From contig NZ_WVHL01000005.1 in assembly GCF_009861525.1 (NCBI RefSeq), positions 496,001 to 560,000 of the forward strand: 64,000 bases of DNA. Reading direction: 5' to 3'. Numbering within the stretch: position 1 is the first letter of the stretch; every line of letters starts with the position of its first letter. The translations under genes and the position numbers were made by a program. This stretch comes from Pseudomonas sp. LD120. GTDB taxonomy: Bacteria; Pseudomonadota; Gammaproteobacteria; Pseudomonadales; Pseudomonadaceae. The notes under the pieces are model-generated. The model was not told the origin of the DNA. It did no database searches and worked only from the letters and a program-made list of their open reading frames with translations. This document shows positions 35,662-44,715 of this stretch, piece after piece.

Positions 35662-37761
35662 TTAGAAGCGGTACTGACCAGTGACCACCAGGCTGCGTGG
35701 ATCTCCCGGCTGGATCTGGAAGGCGCTGGTGGCGGAGCTGTAGTACTCGCGGTCGGTGATGTTGTTCAACGCCGCGCGCACGTCCCAGTCCTTGTGTCGG
35801 TAGCCGGCCAGGGCATCCCAGCGGCCGTAGCCGGGCAGCACCACGGTGTTGGCGCTATCGGCGTAACGGTCACCCACCAGGGTCAGGCCGGTTTCGGCGT
35901 ACCAGCCCAGTTCCGGCTTCCAGGTGATGAACAGACTGCCATTGCGCTTGGCCACGTTGTTCACCCGCTTGCCCTCGAAGCCGTTGTTGTCCTTGACCAC
36001 CATCGCGTCCTGCACGCCTACGCCGCCGCGCAGGTACCAGTTGCCGACGATCTTGCCGCTGGCGGTCAGCTCAATCCCTCGGGAGCGCTGCAGGCCGGTC
36101 ATGAGGACGATGTTACGGTCCAGTGGGTCGGTGGTGCGCCGGTTGTAGAGTTCCAGCTCGTACACCGCCAGAGTGGTGCTCAAACGCTCGTCCAGCCAGT
36201 CGCTCTTGACCCCGATTTCCTTCTGCCGGGTCAGCTCCGGGCTCAAGTCATTGCCGTTGCCGGAAGCGCTCGGGTTGATGCCGATCAGGCCACCGCCCAC
36301 GGGGGCGAATGACTTGCTCCACGAGGCGTAGAACGAGTGATGTTGCAGCGGCGTCCAGACCACCCCCAGGCGTGGGCTGACGCTGTGGCTGTCGCGGCTG
36401 GCGGACACCCCGGTGCGTCGGTTGGTGGTCTGGACCTCGAACTGGTCGTAGCGCAGGCCGGCGAGCAGTTGCCATTGCTCGTTCAGACGCAGTTGGTCTT
36501 GCAGGTAGAGCGCCCGGCTTTCCACCTCCGTGTGGTTGTTGCTGGACACCTGCATGCGCCCGGTATGGCTCTGATACGGGTTGGGGTTGTACAGGTCGAC
36601 TTCGGGCACCGCCTGGCTGCCGGGGCCACTGGTGGCCGCTTTGTAGAGGATCGGGTCGCGGCGCTGGCTGCCCATCTCGATGCCGGTGAGCAGGCGGTGC
36701 TCCAGGCCGAAGGTGTCGAAGCGGCCTTCCAGTTCGGTGTTGTTATAGACGTTGCGGGTCTTCAGGTCTTGTTGCCAGCGCTGACGCTGCACCTGACCGG
36801 TTGCTGCGTTGTAGCCGGACAGGTAGGTGTTGTCGAAGTCACTGTCGAGCTTGAATACCCCCAAGGTGTGGCGCAGTTGCCAGCTGTCGTTGAGCTCGTA
36901 GCTCAGCTTGGAGCGCAGGGACTGCGACTTGTCGTCGATGTAGTCGCCGTGGTCGCCGTAGCTGGTGTCTCGACCGACGTCCGCCGGACGTCCGTTGACT
37001 CCCGGGATGCCGCGATCCGGTGTGCGGTTGTAGCGGCTGTATTCATACTGCACCAGCCAGTTCAGCGCTGGCGTCAGTTGCCAGCTCAGGGACGGCGCGA
37101 ACAGTTGCCGGTTGCCACTGACCCCATCGCGGAAGCTGTTCTGGTCCTGATTGCCCAGGTTCAGGCGCAGGCTGATGTTCTCCGTCGGGTCGGCGCTCAG
37201 GTCGGCATAGAGGCTGCGCAGGTCGTTGCTGCCACCCTGGACTTCGACGCTGGAGCGGCGGCCGAATTCGGGCAACTTGCTCACCCGGTTGACGATCCCG
37301 CCCTGGCTGCCACGGCCGTAAAGCACCGCCGCCGGGCCCTTGAGTACTTCGATGCGTTCGATGTTGTGCAGATCGCGCACGTATTGGCTGTCGTCGCGAA
37401 TGCCGTCCAGGTAGAAGTCATTGCTGGCGTCGAAGCCACGAATCCGCAAGCTGTCGAAGCGTGTGTCGGCGCCGCTGCTGACGTTGGGAATACCGCTCAG
37501 GGCGCTGCCCAGATCGTTGTGGCCGTAGTCCAGAACGTTGGCGGTCTTGATCGTGTCGATGGCCTGGGGCACATAACGCGCGACTGTCGCGGTGCGGGTT
37601 GCGGTGCTGACGTCCTTGACCCGAGGGTCGTCAGGGTCGCTTACCGCCTCGGCGGTGACGGAAGTCGTTGGCAAGGTGGTGTTGGCGGCGCCGGCGAAGC
37701 TGGCGGCCAGCAGGGTGCAAAGTCCCAGGGACAGGGGCGTAAGGCGGAAATGGGCAGGCAT
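35662..37761 (-). CDS. TonB-dependent siderophore receptor
   Basis: A 699-residue outer-membrane receptor. A signal peptide (to about residue 25, ending FAGA) is followed by a plug domain (about 55-170; RIRGFDASNDFYLDGIRDD, VLKGPAAVLYGRG) and a 22-strand barrel ending in the canonical C-terminal phenylalanine (GQYRF). There is no N-terminal STN signalling domain, so it does not signal through a sigma/anti-sigma pair. The ligand is probably a ferric siderophore. A Fur-like box upstream supports iron repression. Confidence 0.88.
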   Translation of the reverse strand: MPAHFRLTPLSLGLCTLLAASFAGAANTTLPTTSVTAEAVSDPDDPRVKDVSTATRTATVARYVPQAIDTIKTANVLDYGHNDLGSALSGIPNVSSGADTRFDSLRIRGFDASNDFYLDGIRDDSQYVRDLHNIERIEVLKGPAAVLYGRGSQGGIVNRVSKLPEFGRRSSVEVQGGSNDLRSLYADLSADPTENISLRLNLGNQDQNSFRDGVSGNRQLFAPSLSWQLTPALNWLVQYEYSRYNRTPDRGIPGVNGRPADVGRDTSYGDHGDYIDDKSQSLRSKLSYELNDSWQLRHTLGVFKLDSDFDNTYLSGYNAATGQVQRQRWQQDLKTRNVYNNTELEGRFDTFGLEHRLLTGIEMGSQRRDPILYKAATSGPGSQAVPEVDLYNPNPYQSHTGRMQVSSNNHTEVESRALYLQDQLRLNEQWQLLAGLRYDQFEVQTTNRRTGVSASRDSHSVSPRLGVVWTPLQHHSFYASWSKSFAPVGGGLIGINPSASGNGNDLSPELTRQKEIGVKSDWLDERLSTTLAVYELELYNRRTTDPLDRNIVLMTGLQRSRGIELTASGKIVGNWYLRGGVGVQDAMVVKDNNGFEGKRVNNVAKRNGSLFITWKPELGWYAETGLTLVGDRYADSANTVVLPGYGRWDALAGYRHKDWDVRAALNNITDREYYSSATSAFQIQPGDPRSLVVTGQYRF

Positions 37762-37804
37762 CTGAAACGCATCCGAGAGGGAGGTAATTCGAAAGGGTGC
37801 GAAT

Positions 37805-37823
37805 GATAATGCGTGCTATTTGC
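37805..37823 (-). promoter_or_regulatory. Candidate Fur box of the TonB receptor gene
   Basis: GATAATGCGTGCTATTTGC on the plus strand matches 12 of 19 positions of the Fur consensus, with one half-site (GATAATG) perfect. It lies 44 bases upstream of the receptor start, where Fur would block the promoter when iron is plentiful. Confidence 0.6.
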
Positions 37824-38024
37824 TTATGTTAACTATTGTTGGAAAGTTCCCCAGGGGTATTGTTGCTATTTGTTTCTGCTGGATATCTGCTCGCATTCAA
37901 GCGCTAAACAGAGAGATTCGACCGCTTACCGCAACAGACTAAGAGTTATTTCGAGGTTTTTTCGCCGGCATCCGACGCCTAGTCTGCACGGCATTGCCTT
38001 CTCAAGACCTCATCTGGAGCTCCT

Positions 38025-38720
38025 ATGTCCTCGGCCACCCTTCACTACATTTATGACCCGCTGTGCGGCTGGTGCTACGGCGCCAAGCCGCTGATCCAGG
38101 CGGCCCAGGCGGTGCTGCCGGTGCTGGCCCACGCGGGCGGCATGATGACCGGGCGCAACCGCCAGCCGGTGTCGCCACAGTTGCGCGATTACGTCATGCC
38201 TCACGATCGGCGCATCGCTGAATACACCGGGCAACCCTTCGGTCAGGCGTATTTCGAAATCCTGTTGCGCGACCACACAGCGGTTTTCGACTCGGCGCCG
38301 CCCATTGCCGCCGTGTTGGCGGCCCAGGCCCTGGACCGTCGAGGCCTGGAAGTGCTGGGGCGTTTGCAGAGTGCCCATTATCAGGAAGGCCGACGCATTG
38401 CCGATCGCGATGTGCTGCTGGCGCTGGCGCAGAGTCTGGGTTATGCACCGGTACAGTTTGCCGAGGCTTTTGATCGGGCACTGGCGGTTGAGTTGGATGA
38501 GCATATAAAAGCCAGCCGGGCACTGTTGGCCAAAGTCGGTGGCCAGGGTTTCCCGACCCTGGCGCTGGAGCGCGATGGCCGCTATCAATTACTCGACATC
38601 AGCCCTTGGCTGGGCAAACCCGAGGCGTTCGCCGATTGGCTGAAAACCGCTGTGGACGCGGGTTCCGGCCCTCATGCTGGCGCGGTACAGGCCTGTGGCC
38701 TGGACGGTTGTGCGCTGTGA
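38025..38720 (+). CDS. DsbA-family thioredoxin-fold protein
   Basis: A 231-residue protein with the redox motif CGWC near residue 14 (YDPLCGWCYGAKP) and the cis-proline loop QGFPTL near residue 185. It has no signal peptide, so it is cytosolic, like FrnE-type DsbA relatives. The C-terminus carries an extra CGLDGC pair. It is followed by a SnoaL-like gene after 27 bases and probably co-transcribed. The substrate is unknown. Confidence 0.82.
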   Translation: MSSATLHYIYDPLCGWCYGAKPLIQAAQAVLPVLAHAGGMMTGRNRQPVSPQLRDYVMPHDRRIAEYTGQPFGQAYFEILLRDHTAVFDSAPPIAAVLAAQALDRRGLEVLGRLQSAHYQEGRRIADRDVLLALAQSLGYAPVQFAEAFDRALAVELDEHIKASRALLAKVGGQGFPTLALERDGRYQLLDISPWLGKPEAFADWLKTAVDAGSGPHAGAVQACGLDGCAL

Positions 38721-38747
38721 TCTCACCCGACCTGTGTGGAGCTACTC

Positions 38748-39137
38748 ATGGATAACCTAGCGTTGATCAAAAGCACCTATGAAGGTGCCAACTCCCAGGA
38801 AAATGCGCAGAACACCGCCGCAGCCCTGGCCCCCGATGCGCGTTGGACCGAGGCCGCGGGTTTTCCCTATGCCGGTACCTACATCGGCTTCGAGGCGGTG
38901 CTGGAGCATGTCTTCAAGCGTCTGGGGTCGGAATGGCAGGACTTTACCTTCAAGGTCGACAACTACGTGGCCCAGGGCGACAAAGTGTTCGCCTATGGCA
39001 ACTACCAAGGCATCTATAAGGCCTCGGGCAAGCCGATCGATGTGCGAGTGGCCCATTTGTGGACCCTCAAAAACGGCAAAGTCACCCATTTCGAGCAGTT
39101 CGTCGACAGTCACAGCGTGCAGTTGGCGATGCTCTAG
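38748..39137 (+). CDS. SnoaL-like / NTF2-fold protein
   Basis: A 129-residue protein with the cone-shaped SnoaL/NTF2 fold pattern, including VAQGDKVFAYGNYQG and the terminal helix-strand KVTHFEQFVDSH. Members are small-molecule isomerases, hydrolases or binding proteins; nothing here fixes the substrate. The ATG at 38748 has GGAG six bases upstream and is preferred over an in-frame start at 38736. A terminator lies 120 bases downstream. Confidence 0.78.
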   Translation: MDNLALIKSTYEGANSQENAQNTAAALAPDARWTEAAGFPYAGTYIGFEAVLEHVFKRLGSEWQDFTFKVDNYVAQGDKVFAYGNYQGIYKASGKPIDVRVAHLWTLKNGKVTHFEQFVDSHSVQLAML

Positions 39138-39257
39138 TCCGAGGTTCTTAGAACTTTTCCACTATTTCAAGACGATTCACGAAATTGACACATTGTTAAG
39201 GGCGCAGCTAGGATTCGCCCCCAACGCCTGTGGCCAAGAGCCATATTTCAGAATAAT

Positions 39258-39297
39258 AAAAGGCCCGCCGCGATCACTCGTGGGCGGGCCTTTTTGT
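39258..39297 (+). terminator. Intrinsic terminator
   Basis: AAAGGCCCGCC / GGGCGGGCCTTT hairpin with a T-tract, between the SnoaL-like gene and the porin gene. Confidence 0.9.
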
Positions 39298-39377
39298 TTC
39301 GCCGGTAGAAGAGCGTTTAAGCGCCAGAGCCGGTAGAGCGCACAGATGCGTCATCTAACCGTAATAAGGAAAATAAA

Positions 39378-40667
39378 ATGTTGAAACAGCGGATCTGCTT
39401 GATCGCACTGGGGATTCTGAGCGCTACCCAAGCCATGGCCGACGGCCAGGCCGATGCCAAGGGTTTTGTGGAGGACAGCAGCCTGAACGTGCTGCTGCGC
39501 AATGCCTACATCAACCGTGACAAAAAGCACGGCAACGACGACCAGCGCGAATGGGGCCAAGCCGTCATCGGCACCTTCTCGTCGGGCTTCACCCAAGGCA
39601 CCGTGGGCGTCGGCGTTGATGCTTTCGGCCTGTACGGCCTGCGCCTGGACAGAGGCAGCCACGCCGGCGGCCAGGGCATCGACTTTTTCAAGCCCAGCGA
39701 AGGCGGCAACAAGAGCCCGGCGGGCGATCTGGCCAAAGTCGGCGCTGCAGCCAAATTCCGTATCTCCAACACCGTGCTGACCTACGGTGATCAGATGCCG
39801 TCGCTGCCGGTACTGAACTATGACAACGCGCGTCTGCTGCCGGAAAGCTACACCGGCACCCTGATCACCTCCAAAGAGATCAAGGGTCTGGAGCTGAATG
39901 CCGGTCGCTTCACCGCCGAGTCGCGCAAGAGCGCTGAAGGCCGTGACAGCGGTGGCCTGAAGTCGATCAACGTGTTGGGCGGTAGCTACCAGTTCACCGA
40001 ACAGTTCAAGGGCGCGCTCTACGCTTCCGACGTTGAAGACGTGCTGAAGAAGCAGTACATCAACCTCAACTACGTGTTCCCGTTGGCTTCCGAGCGGTCC
40101 CTGACCCTGGACTTCAACGGCTACCGCACCAAGCTGGACAACAGCTACGCAAAAGACGTCGGTGCGGGCGGCCAGGACAACAAAATCTGGAGCCTGGCGG
40201 CCACCTACGCCACCGGCCCGCACTCGTTCACCCTGGCGCACCAGCGCAGCACTGGCGACAGCCATCTGGGCTACGCCTACGGCGGCTACCAGCGTGGGCA
40301 GAACCGCGTGGGTGACGGCGGCGGCACCATCTACCTGGCCAACTCCTACTGGTCCGACTTCAACGCTGAAGACGAGCGCAGCTGGCAGCTGGGCTACGGT
40401 CTGGACTTCGGCGCCTTCGGCGTACCGGGCCTGACCTACAACGTGGCCTACGTGCGTGGCGACAACATCACCACCTCGACCTCCACTGGCGGCACCGAGC
40501 GGGAAATCTTCAACCAGTTCAAATACGTGGTCCAGAGCGGCCCGGCCAAGGACCTGAGCGTCAAGGTACGTAGCTCGATCCTGCGCGTGTCGCAGAAATC
40601 CAGCGAGTACAACGACAGCGGCAACGAACTGCGGGTGTTCGTCGACTACCCGATCAACGTGTTCTGA
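39378..40667 (+). CDS. OprD-family outer-membrane porin
   Basis: A 429-residue porin with a signal peptide (cleavage after ATQAMA). Typical OprD features are the N-terminal FVEDSSLNVLLRNAYINRD, strand repeats such as LPVLNYDNARLLPESYTG and GNELRVFVDYPINVF at the end, with terminal phenylalanine. OprD/Occ channels take up basic amino acids or carboxylates; the exact subfamily is not assigned. It is flanked by terminators on both sides, so monocistronic. Confidence 0.9.
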   Translation: MLKQRICLIALGILSATQAMADGQADAKGFVEDSSLNVLLRNAYINRDKKHGNDDQREWGQAVIGTFSSGFTQGTVGVGVDAFGLYGLRLDRGSHAGGQGIDFFKPSEGGNKSPAGDLAKVGAAAKFRISNTVLTYGDQMPSLPVLNYDNARLLPESYTGTLITSKEIKGLELNAGRFTAESRKSAEGRDSGGLKSINVLGGSYQFTEQFKGALYASDVEDVLKKQYINLNYVFPLASERSLTLDFNGYRTKLDNSYAKDVGAGGQDNKIWSLAATYATGPHSFTLAHQRSTGDSHLGYAYGGYQRGQNRVGDGGGTIYLANSYWSDFNAEDERSWQLGYGLDFGAFGVPGLTYNVAYVRGDNITTSTSTGGTEREIFNQFKYVVQSGPAKDLSVKVRSSILRVSQKSSEYNDSGNELRVFVDYPINVF

Positions 40668-40708
40668 TGAGCGCCTGATCAGCACCTGATTGCAGGTGCT
40701 CGCCAAGC

Positions 40709-40738
40709 CAAAAGCCCCGACTGGTTCGGGGCTTTTTC
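40709..40738 (+). terminator. Intrinsic terminator of the porin gene
   Basis: AAAGCCCCGA / TCGGGGCTTT hairpin followed by T residues, about 45 bases after the porin stop codon and just before a convergent gene. Confidence 0.88.
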
Positions 40739-40746
40739 ATGTTCGG

Positions 40747-41595
40747 TTATCGCTTGCGTGGTTTTGCCAGAAAGGGCAGGTGGATGTTTTCGTGCCACTG
40801 TCTTTTCAAGGCGTCGCCTTCGCGCTTGTAGGCAAACATTTCTTGCCAATGTTCACTGGCGAGCTGGAGCATTTTCCCTGGAATGTGTTCCGTCAGACGG
40901 GTGAAGTAGCGCAGGTGATAGGAGCCCAGAACTTTTATGAGTTCATTGAGCTGTAGGGTCTTTGCGCTGTTGGCTTTGCCTTTCAAGGCTTCATTCAAGA
41001 TGAAGGTCGGGATCACCATGATGTAGGTGCCGGTAGCGCCCGTGAAGTCCGGAATACCGTCGTCGAGTTGGTAGAGGATATAAACGTAGAGGTCTGCCCA
41101 GCGTCGTTTGAGCTGATTACTGGTGAATTCCTTGCCATTGCGGGTCTGCATCCAGGCTGCCTTGGGAGACACCGGCAGCGCAGTTTTCAGTTCGTTGGCA
41201 TAGGCCAGGTGACGAAGAGGTCGCGCTGTCTTGTCGACGAGCTTGGTTTTGACCTCCACCGCCCAGCCGTTCCAGGTGGTTCGGCAGAACCAGTCTTTGT
41301 CTTCGTTCAGGGGGTCAGTGGTGACCTTGCACGAATCCAGGAGCGGTTGCGGATAGCCAAAGTAAATATCCGCCACATCGCTTTCGCCATTGTCTTCGCT
41401 GACCGGGTCGAACAGCTTGTTGTGCAGGTAACCGTAAGGCCTACGGTTGGTCTCTGGCTTAAAGTCAGGACTATGGGCCGGCGGATTGCTGCGCTCGAAG
41501 TCCTTGATCGCCGAAATGATGAATGACTCATACACCCGCCCGATCCAGCTGGGGTTGTTCTTGAGGATTTTCAGTAGTCTTTCTGACAGTTCCAT
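40747..41595 (-). CDS. Unrecognised protein with a possible PD-(D/E)xK nuclease motif
   Basis: A 282-residue soluble protein that I do not recognise. SDVADIYFG (near residue 73) followed by WAVEVKTKLV (E114, K116) resembles the D...ExK active site of PD-(D/E)xK nucleases, and the family often has an acidic strand then a strand ending ExK. No methyltransferase or other defence gene is adjacent. The ATG at 41595 has AAGGA about ten bases upstream; a longer start at 41646 is possible. Base composition is somewhat lower in GC than its neighbours, suggesting acquisition. Nuclease function is inference. Confidence 0.6.
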   Translation of the reverse strand: MELSERLLKILKNNPSWIGRVYESFIISAIKDFERSNPPAHSPDFKPETNRRPYGYLHNKLFDPVSEDNGESDVADIYFGYPQPLLDSCKVTTDPLNEDKDWFCRTTWNGWAVEVKTKLVDKTARPLRHLAYANELKTALPVSPKAAWMQTRNGKEFTSNQLKRRWADLYVYILYQLDDGIPDFTGATGTYIMVIPTFILNEALKGKANSAKTLQLNELIKVLGSYHLRYFTRLTEHIPGKMLQLASEHWQEMFAYKREGDALKRQWHENIHLPFLAKPRKR

Positions 41596-41720
41596 CTGCG
41601 GGTGGTCCTTGGGGCAGGGAGGTCTGGCCATGAATGGCCTGTTCACGGGGCGCCGGGATTTTCGGCGAGTGGTTGGTCGATATCAATCTTGCTACAGTCC
41701 GCGGCTCCTTCCTGTCACGG

Positions 41721-42395
41721 ATGATTTCGATGTTCCGTATCCTGTTATCCGGCCTGTGCCTGCTGAGCGTCGCCAGCATCGCCCACGGCCAGCCAGCGAC
41801 TGCATCCGAGCAGTTGCTCAGCCAGTTTTCACGCTGCGATGCGCAGTTTTTCCAGAGCCTGAACACCGCCCAACTGCCGGCCGCGACCTTGACCGTGGCC
41901 AAGTACGGCGCGGTGAGTGCGCCCAAGGTCCTGAACCCCTTGCAGGAAGGCGGACGCTACCAGGCGTTCGAACAGCCGCTGCTGGTCAACGGCGTGCGCT
42001 TGGTGGGCTACTACAACGAAGCCCAGTCGCTGAAGTCGGTGGGTAACCTGCTGTTCTGGGGGTTTATTGCCGAGGGTGAGCCCCGTGAAGTGGCCGCAGC
42101 GCTCAAACCTCTGCTGGTGGACAACCACCGCCTGAAGGCAGACCGCAGCGCCATGGTCCGGGTGGAGATCCGCCGGGTGGGCGACCCTATCGACAGCTGG
42201 CGCACCGAAGGTCTGGTCGGCGGCGGCGTGGCCACGCCGTTCGGTTTCGTCGAGCGGGTATTGAGTATCGACAAAGGCATCGCCAGCGCGCCGATCTCAG
42301 GTCGCACCACGATCTTCTGCAGCCTGCAGGGCACGGTTACCGCGCCACTGCTGCAGGTCTATCGCCCTGACCTCAACGCTCACCTGCTGGATTGA
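41721..42395 (+). CDS. Exported protein of unknown function
   Basis: A ~224-residue protein with a signal peptide (FRILLSGLCLLSVASIAHG) and three cysteines in the mature part. No domain is recognised. Start could be ATG 41721 or 41730; no clear ribosome-binding site decides. It overlaps nothing but is directly followed by a TPR lipoprotein gene five bases on, so the pair is likely an operon with a joint periplasmic role. It is divergent from the possible nuclease gene. Confidence 0.65.
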   Translation: MISMFRILLSGLCLLSVASIAHGQPATASEQLLSQFSRCDAQFFQSLNTAQLPAATLTVAKYGAVSAPKVLNPLQEGGRYQAFEQPLLVNGVRLVGYYNEAQSLKSVGNLLFWGFIAEGEPREVAAALKPLLVDNHRLKADRSAMVRVEIRRVGDPIDSWRTEGLVGGGVATPFGFVERVLSIDKGIASAPISGRTTIFCSLQGTVTAPLLQVYRPDLNAHLLD

Positions 42396-42400
42396 AAAAC

Positions 42401-43096
42401 ATGCCTTCATTGTCTGTACGCGGGTCGATCCTGCTTGTGTGTGCCCTTGCCGTCACTGGCTGTGCCAGCCTGCAGAGCCAGGACCAGATCAACTACGCCC
42501 ATTGCCGCCTGGTGGGCCAGGCCTCCAAGGCCGAGAAGTTCGATGTGGTGCTGCAAGAGGCCGACCTGTGCCTGTCGAAAAACCAACTGTCCAAGCCGAT
42601 GCAGAGCCTGGTGTACTGGTTGCAGTCCGATGCCTACGCCAGCTTCAAGCGTTACCCGGAAGCCATCAGCGCCAAGGAAAAATCCATCGAGCTGGGGCCC
42701 AAACCCGATGCCCGTGCGGTGCTGGACCTGAGCCGTCTTTATCGTGAGTCGGGCAACCCGCAAAAGGCCCTGGAACTGGTGCAGTCCAACCTCGACGCCA
42801 ACCTGGGCGAGGCGGGCAAGGGCAGCGGCTTCAATATGCCGACCTACTACCACCTGGGCCAGGCCCTCTACGACCTGGGGCAATACCGTGAGGCGGCTGA
42901 AGCCTATAGCGCCGGTCTGCAAAAGCAGCCGGACTATGCCTGGGCCTTCTACCATCGTGGTTTGGCCTACGAAAAACTGGGCCTGACCGACGATGCTCGC
43001 GCCGACTTTACCCAGTTCGCCAAGCGGGTGGACCAGAAGTACGTCGAACCGCAGCACCAGGCCAAGCTGGCCGAATACCAGATCAGCCTGCCCTGA
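42401..43096 (+). CDS. TPR-containing lipoprotein
   Basis: A 231-residue protein with a lipoprotein signal peptide and lipobox (LAVTGC, cysteine near residue 22). The mature part contains about four TPR-like helical repeats (for example YHLGQALYDLGQYREAAEAY and AFYHRGLAYEKLGLTDDARA). It is probably anchored to a membrane facing the periplasm and mediates protein contacts. ATG 42401 is preferred; a TTG nine bases upstream is also in frame. Confidence 0.75.
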   Translation: MPSLSVRGSILLVCALAVTGCASLQSQDQINYAHCRLVGQASKAEKFDVVLQEADLCLSKNQLSKPMQSLVYWLQSDAYASFKRYPEAISAKEKSIELGPKPDARAVLDLSRLYRESGNPQKALELVQSNLDANLGEAGKGSGFNMPTYYHLGQALYDLGQYREAAEAYSAGLQKQPDYAWAFYHRGLAYEKLGLTDDARADFTQFAKRVDQKYVEPQHQAKLAEYQISLP

Positions 43097-43118
43097 GCAG
43101 AGCCTTGCCGACGCAATG

Positions 43119-43150
43119 AAAAAGGCTCGCCGTTTGGCGAGCCTTTTTGT
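43119..43150. terminator. Bidirectional intrinsic terminator
   Basis: AAAGGCTCGCC / GGCGAGCCTTT hairpin with an A-run on the left and T-run on the right, between converging genes; it should serve both. Confidence 0.9.
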
Positions 43151-43166
43151 TCAGCAACCTTGCCCA

Positions 43167-44297
43167 TCAGTCATCCGGATTGATCGCGAACTTCAACTGA
43201 TCGCCTTCCAGGTACACCACCGCCTCACGGCCATGGATATCCACAGGGCGGGCTGAAATCGCCTCATGCTCGGGGACGATCTTGGACAGCACCTTGTGCT
43301 GCACGTCGACCCGCCAGATACAGGCCCGCGGCCCTTCGTTATCGAAGTACATCACCGGGCGGGTTTCGCTCCAGGTGGGATTGACGATGCTCCAGCCGGC
43401 CTCGACCTCATTGTGCTCGGTGACGTTCTCGGAGTAGGTGTTGTTGCTCTGCCGGTCGTAGTCCAGGGACAGGCTGTAGTTCTCCTGATTCAGATCCTGG
43501 CCGACCCGCGCTCGGGCATGGCGCAAGGTGTTGGAGAGCGACTGGAACACCTGCTGGCTGGCTTCGGGAGCACTGCGCGAGCCCAGGCGATAGCGCATGC
43601 CTTGCTGCAGTTCGCCGCCGCTGCGCTGGCGGTAGTAAAACACCCCGTCGACGATGCCGGCGAAGCGCTGGCCCTGATCGTTGGACCCCGGAGAGGCCCA
43701 GCCGACAAAGCCGATATCCCGGGCAATGGGATGCAGGCCGGGCTGGTCATCGGCGTATTCGTAGAGGGTGCCGACATAGCCTTCCCGCCCCCTCTGGTAC
43801 TGACCGACGAACAGCACCACATGCAGCACGCCATCCAGCACCTGGGCGTCGACGATCTGCTGATCGCCCTGGGCAGGAGCGGCGGTGAACTTGGCCAGGG
43901 TGAAACGCTGCCAGTCATCAGGGTCCTGCAGGCGGTACTGACGGGTGGGGTCCATTGGCAGCAGCTCGCCTTTGCCGGGAGCCGGAGGGATCGGCAACAG
44001 CGTGAGCATTTTCACCTGGGCCCGATAGGCCGACTCCAGGCAGTCGCTGTCGATGCAGGTGTCGCGCACTTCCCGCAGCCACTGGGTTTGCAACAAGCGA
44101 AACACCTGCAGGTGTTTGAGCGCCTTGTAGCGGCGGTTCAACTCATCGTCCTTGGCGGACAGGGTCGGCGTGTCGCAGACGGTTTTCTCCACCCGGGTTG
44201 AGGCCTTGGCGCAGTCGAAACCGGCGGCCTGCAACTGGGGCATGAATGCAGCCAGGGCCAGGCCCGTGGCGGCAAGCGACAGCAGAGGAAACTTCAT
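43167..44297 (-). CDS. Exported protein with LprI-like (DUF1311) N-terminal domain
   Basis: A 376-residue protein with a signal peptide (MKFPLLSLAATGLALAAF, cleavage near QLQA). Residues ~26-95 fit the LprI/DUF1311 domain, with its cysteine pairs and the motif SAKDDELNRRYKAL; this domain is found in lysozyme-inhibitor LprI. The remaining ~280 residues look beta-rich and are unassigned. The start ATG 44297 is chosen to expose the signal peptide. It follows a c-type cytochrome gene on the same strand after 31 bases. Confidence 0.7.
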   Translation of the reverse strand: MKFPLLSLAATGLALAAFMPQLQAAGFDCAKASTRVEKTVCDTPTLSAKDDELNRRYKALKHLQVFRLLQTQWLREVRDTCIDSDCLESAYRAQVKMLTLLPIPPAPGKGELLPMDPTRQYRLQDPDDWQRFTLAKFTAAPAQGDQQIVDAQVLDGVLHVVLFVGQYQRGREGYVGTLYEYADDQPGLHPIARDIGFVGWASPGSNDQGQRFAGIVDGVFYYRQRSGGELQQGMRYRLGSRSAPEASQQVFQSLSNTLRHARARVGQDLNQENYSLSLDYDRQSNNTYSENVTEHNEVEAGWSIVNPTWSETRPVMYFDNEGPRACIWRVDVQHKVLSKIVPEHEAISARPVDIHGREAVVYLEGDQLKFAINPDD

Positions 44298-44328
44298 CAA
44301 AACATCCTTGTAGGCAAACGAGCTTGGA

Positions 44329-44715
44329 TCAGGGGGAGGGGAAGGTCTGCAGATAGGCCAGCAGATTATCGATTTTTTCTTCATCGCTCAGCCCCCAGAA
44401 AATCATCCGCGTACCGGGCACCACGGCTTTTGGATCTTCCAGGTACTGGATGAGTTTGTCCCGGGTCCAGACGATGCCCGACGACTTCATGGCCGTTGAG
44501 TATTGATAGTCCGTGGCACTGCCTGCCGGCCGGTCGATGATGCCGTTGAGCTGCGGCCCGAACGAACTGCGCACCGAAGGCCCGATATTGTGGCAGCCGC
44601 TGCACAAGCGCTTGAACAGCTTGCCACCGGCCTCGGCGTCGCCGGCCAGGGCCGGAGCGCTGAACAGCAGGGAGTGGAGCAACAGCGTCAGGATCGATAG
44701 GGAAATGGACTTCAT
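44329..44715 (-). CDS. Periplasmic class I c-type cytochrome
   Basis: A 128-residue protein with a signal peptide (ILTLLLHSLLFSAPALA) and one CxxCH haem site (CSGCHNIGPS, near residue 39). The distal ligand is probably the methionine in PGTRMIFWGL, as in mitochondrial-type cytochrome c. It carries single electrons in the periplasm; its partner is not visible. The ATG at 44715 is preferred over upstream in-frame starts because the signal sequence begins there. Confidence 0.85.
   Translation of the reverse strand: MKSISLSILTLLLHSLLFSAPALAGDAEAGGKLFKRLCSGCHNIGPSVRSSFGPQLNGIIDRPAGSATDYQYSTAMKSSGIVWTRDKLIQYLEDPKAVVPGTRMIFWGLSDEEKIDNLLAYLQTFPSP

Noticed and set aside
36337..37806. 489-codon open frame antisense to the TonB receptor
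   Set aside because: Shadow of a gene with clear plug and barrel sequence.
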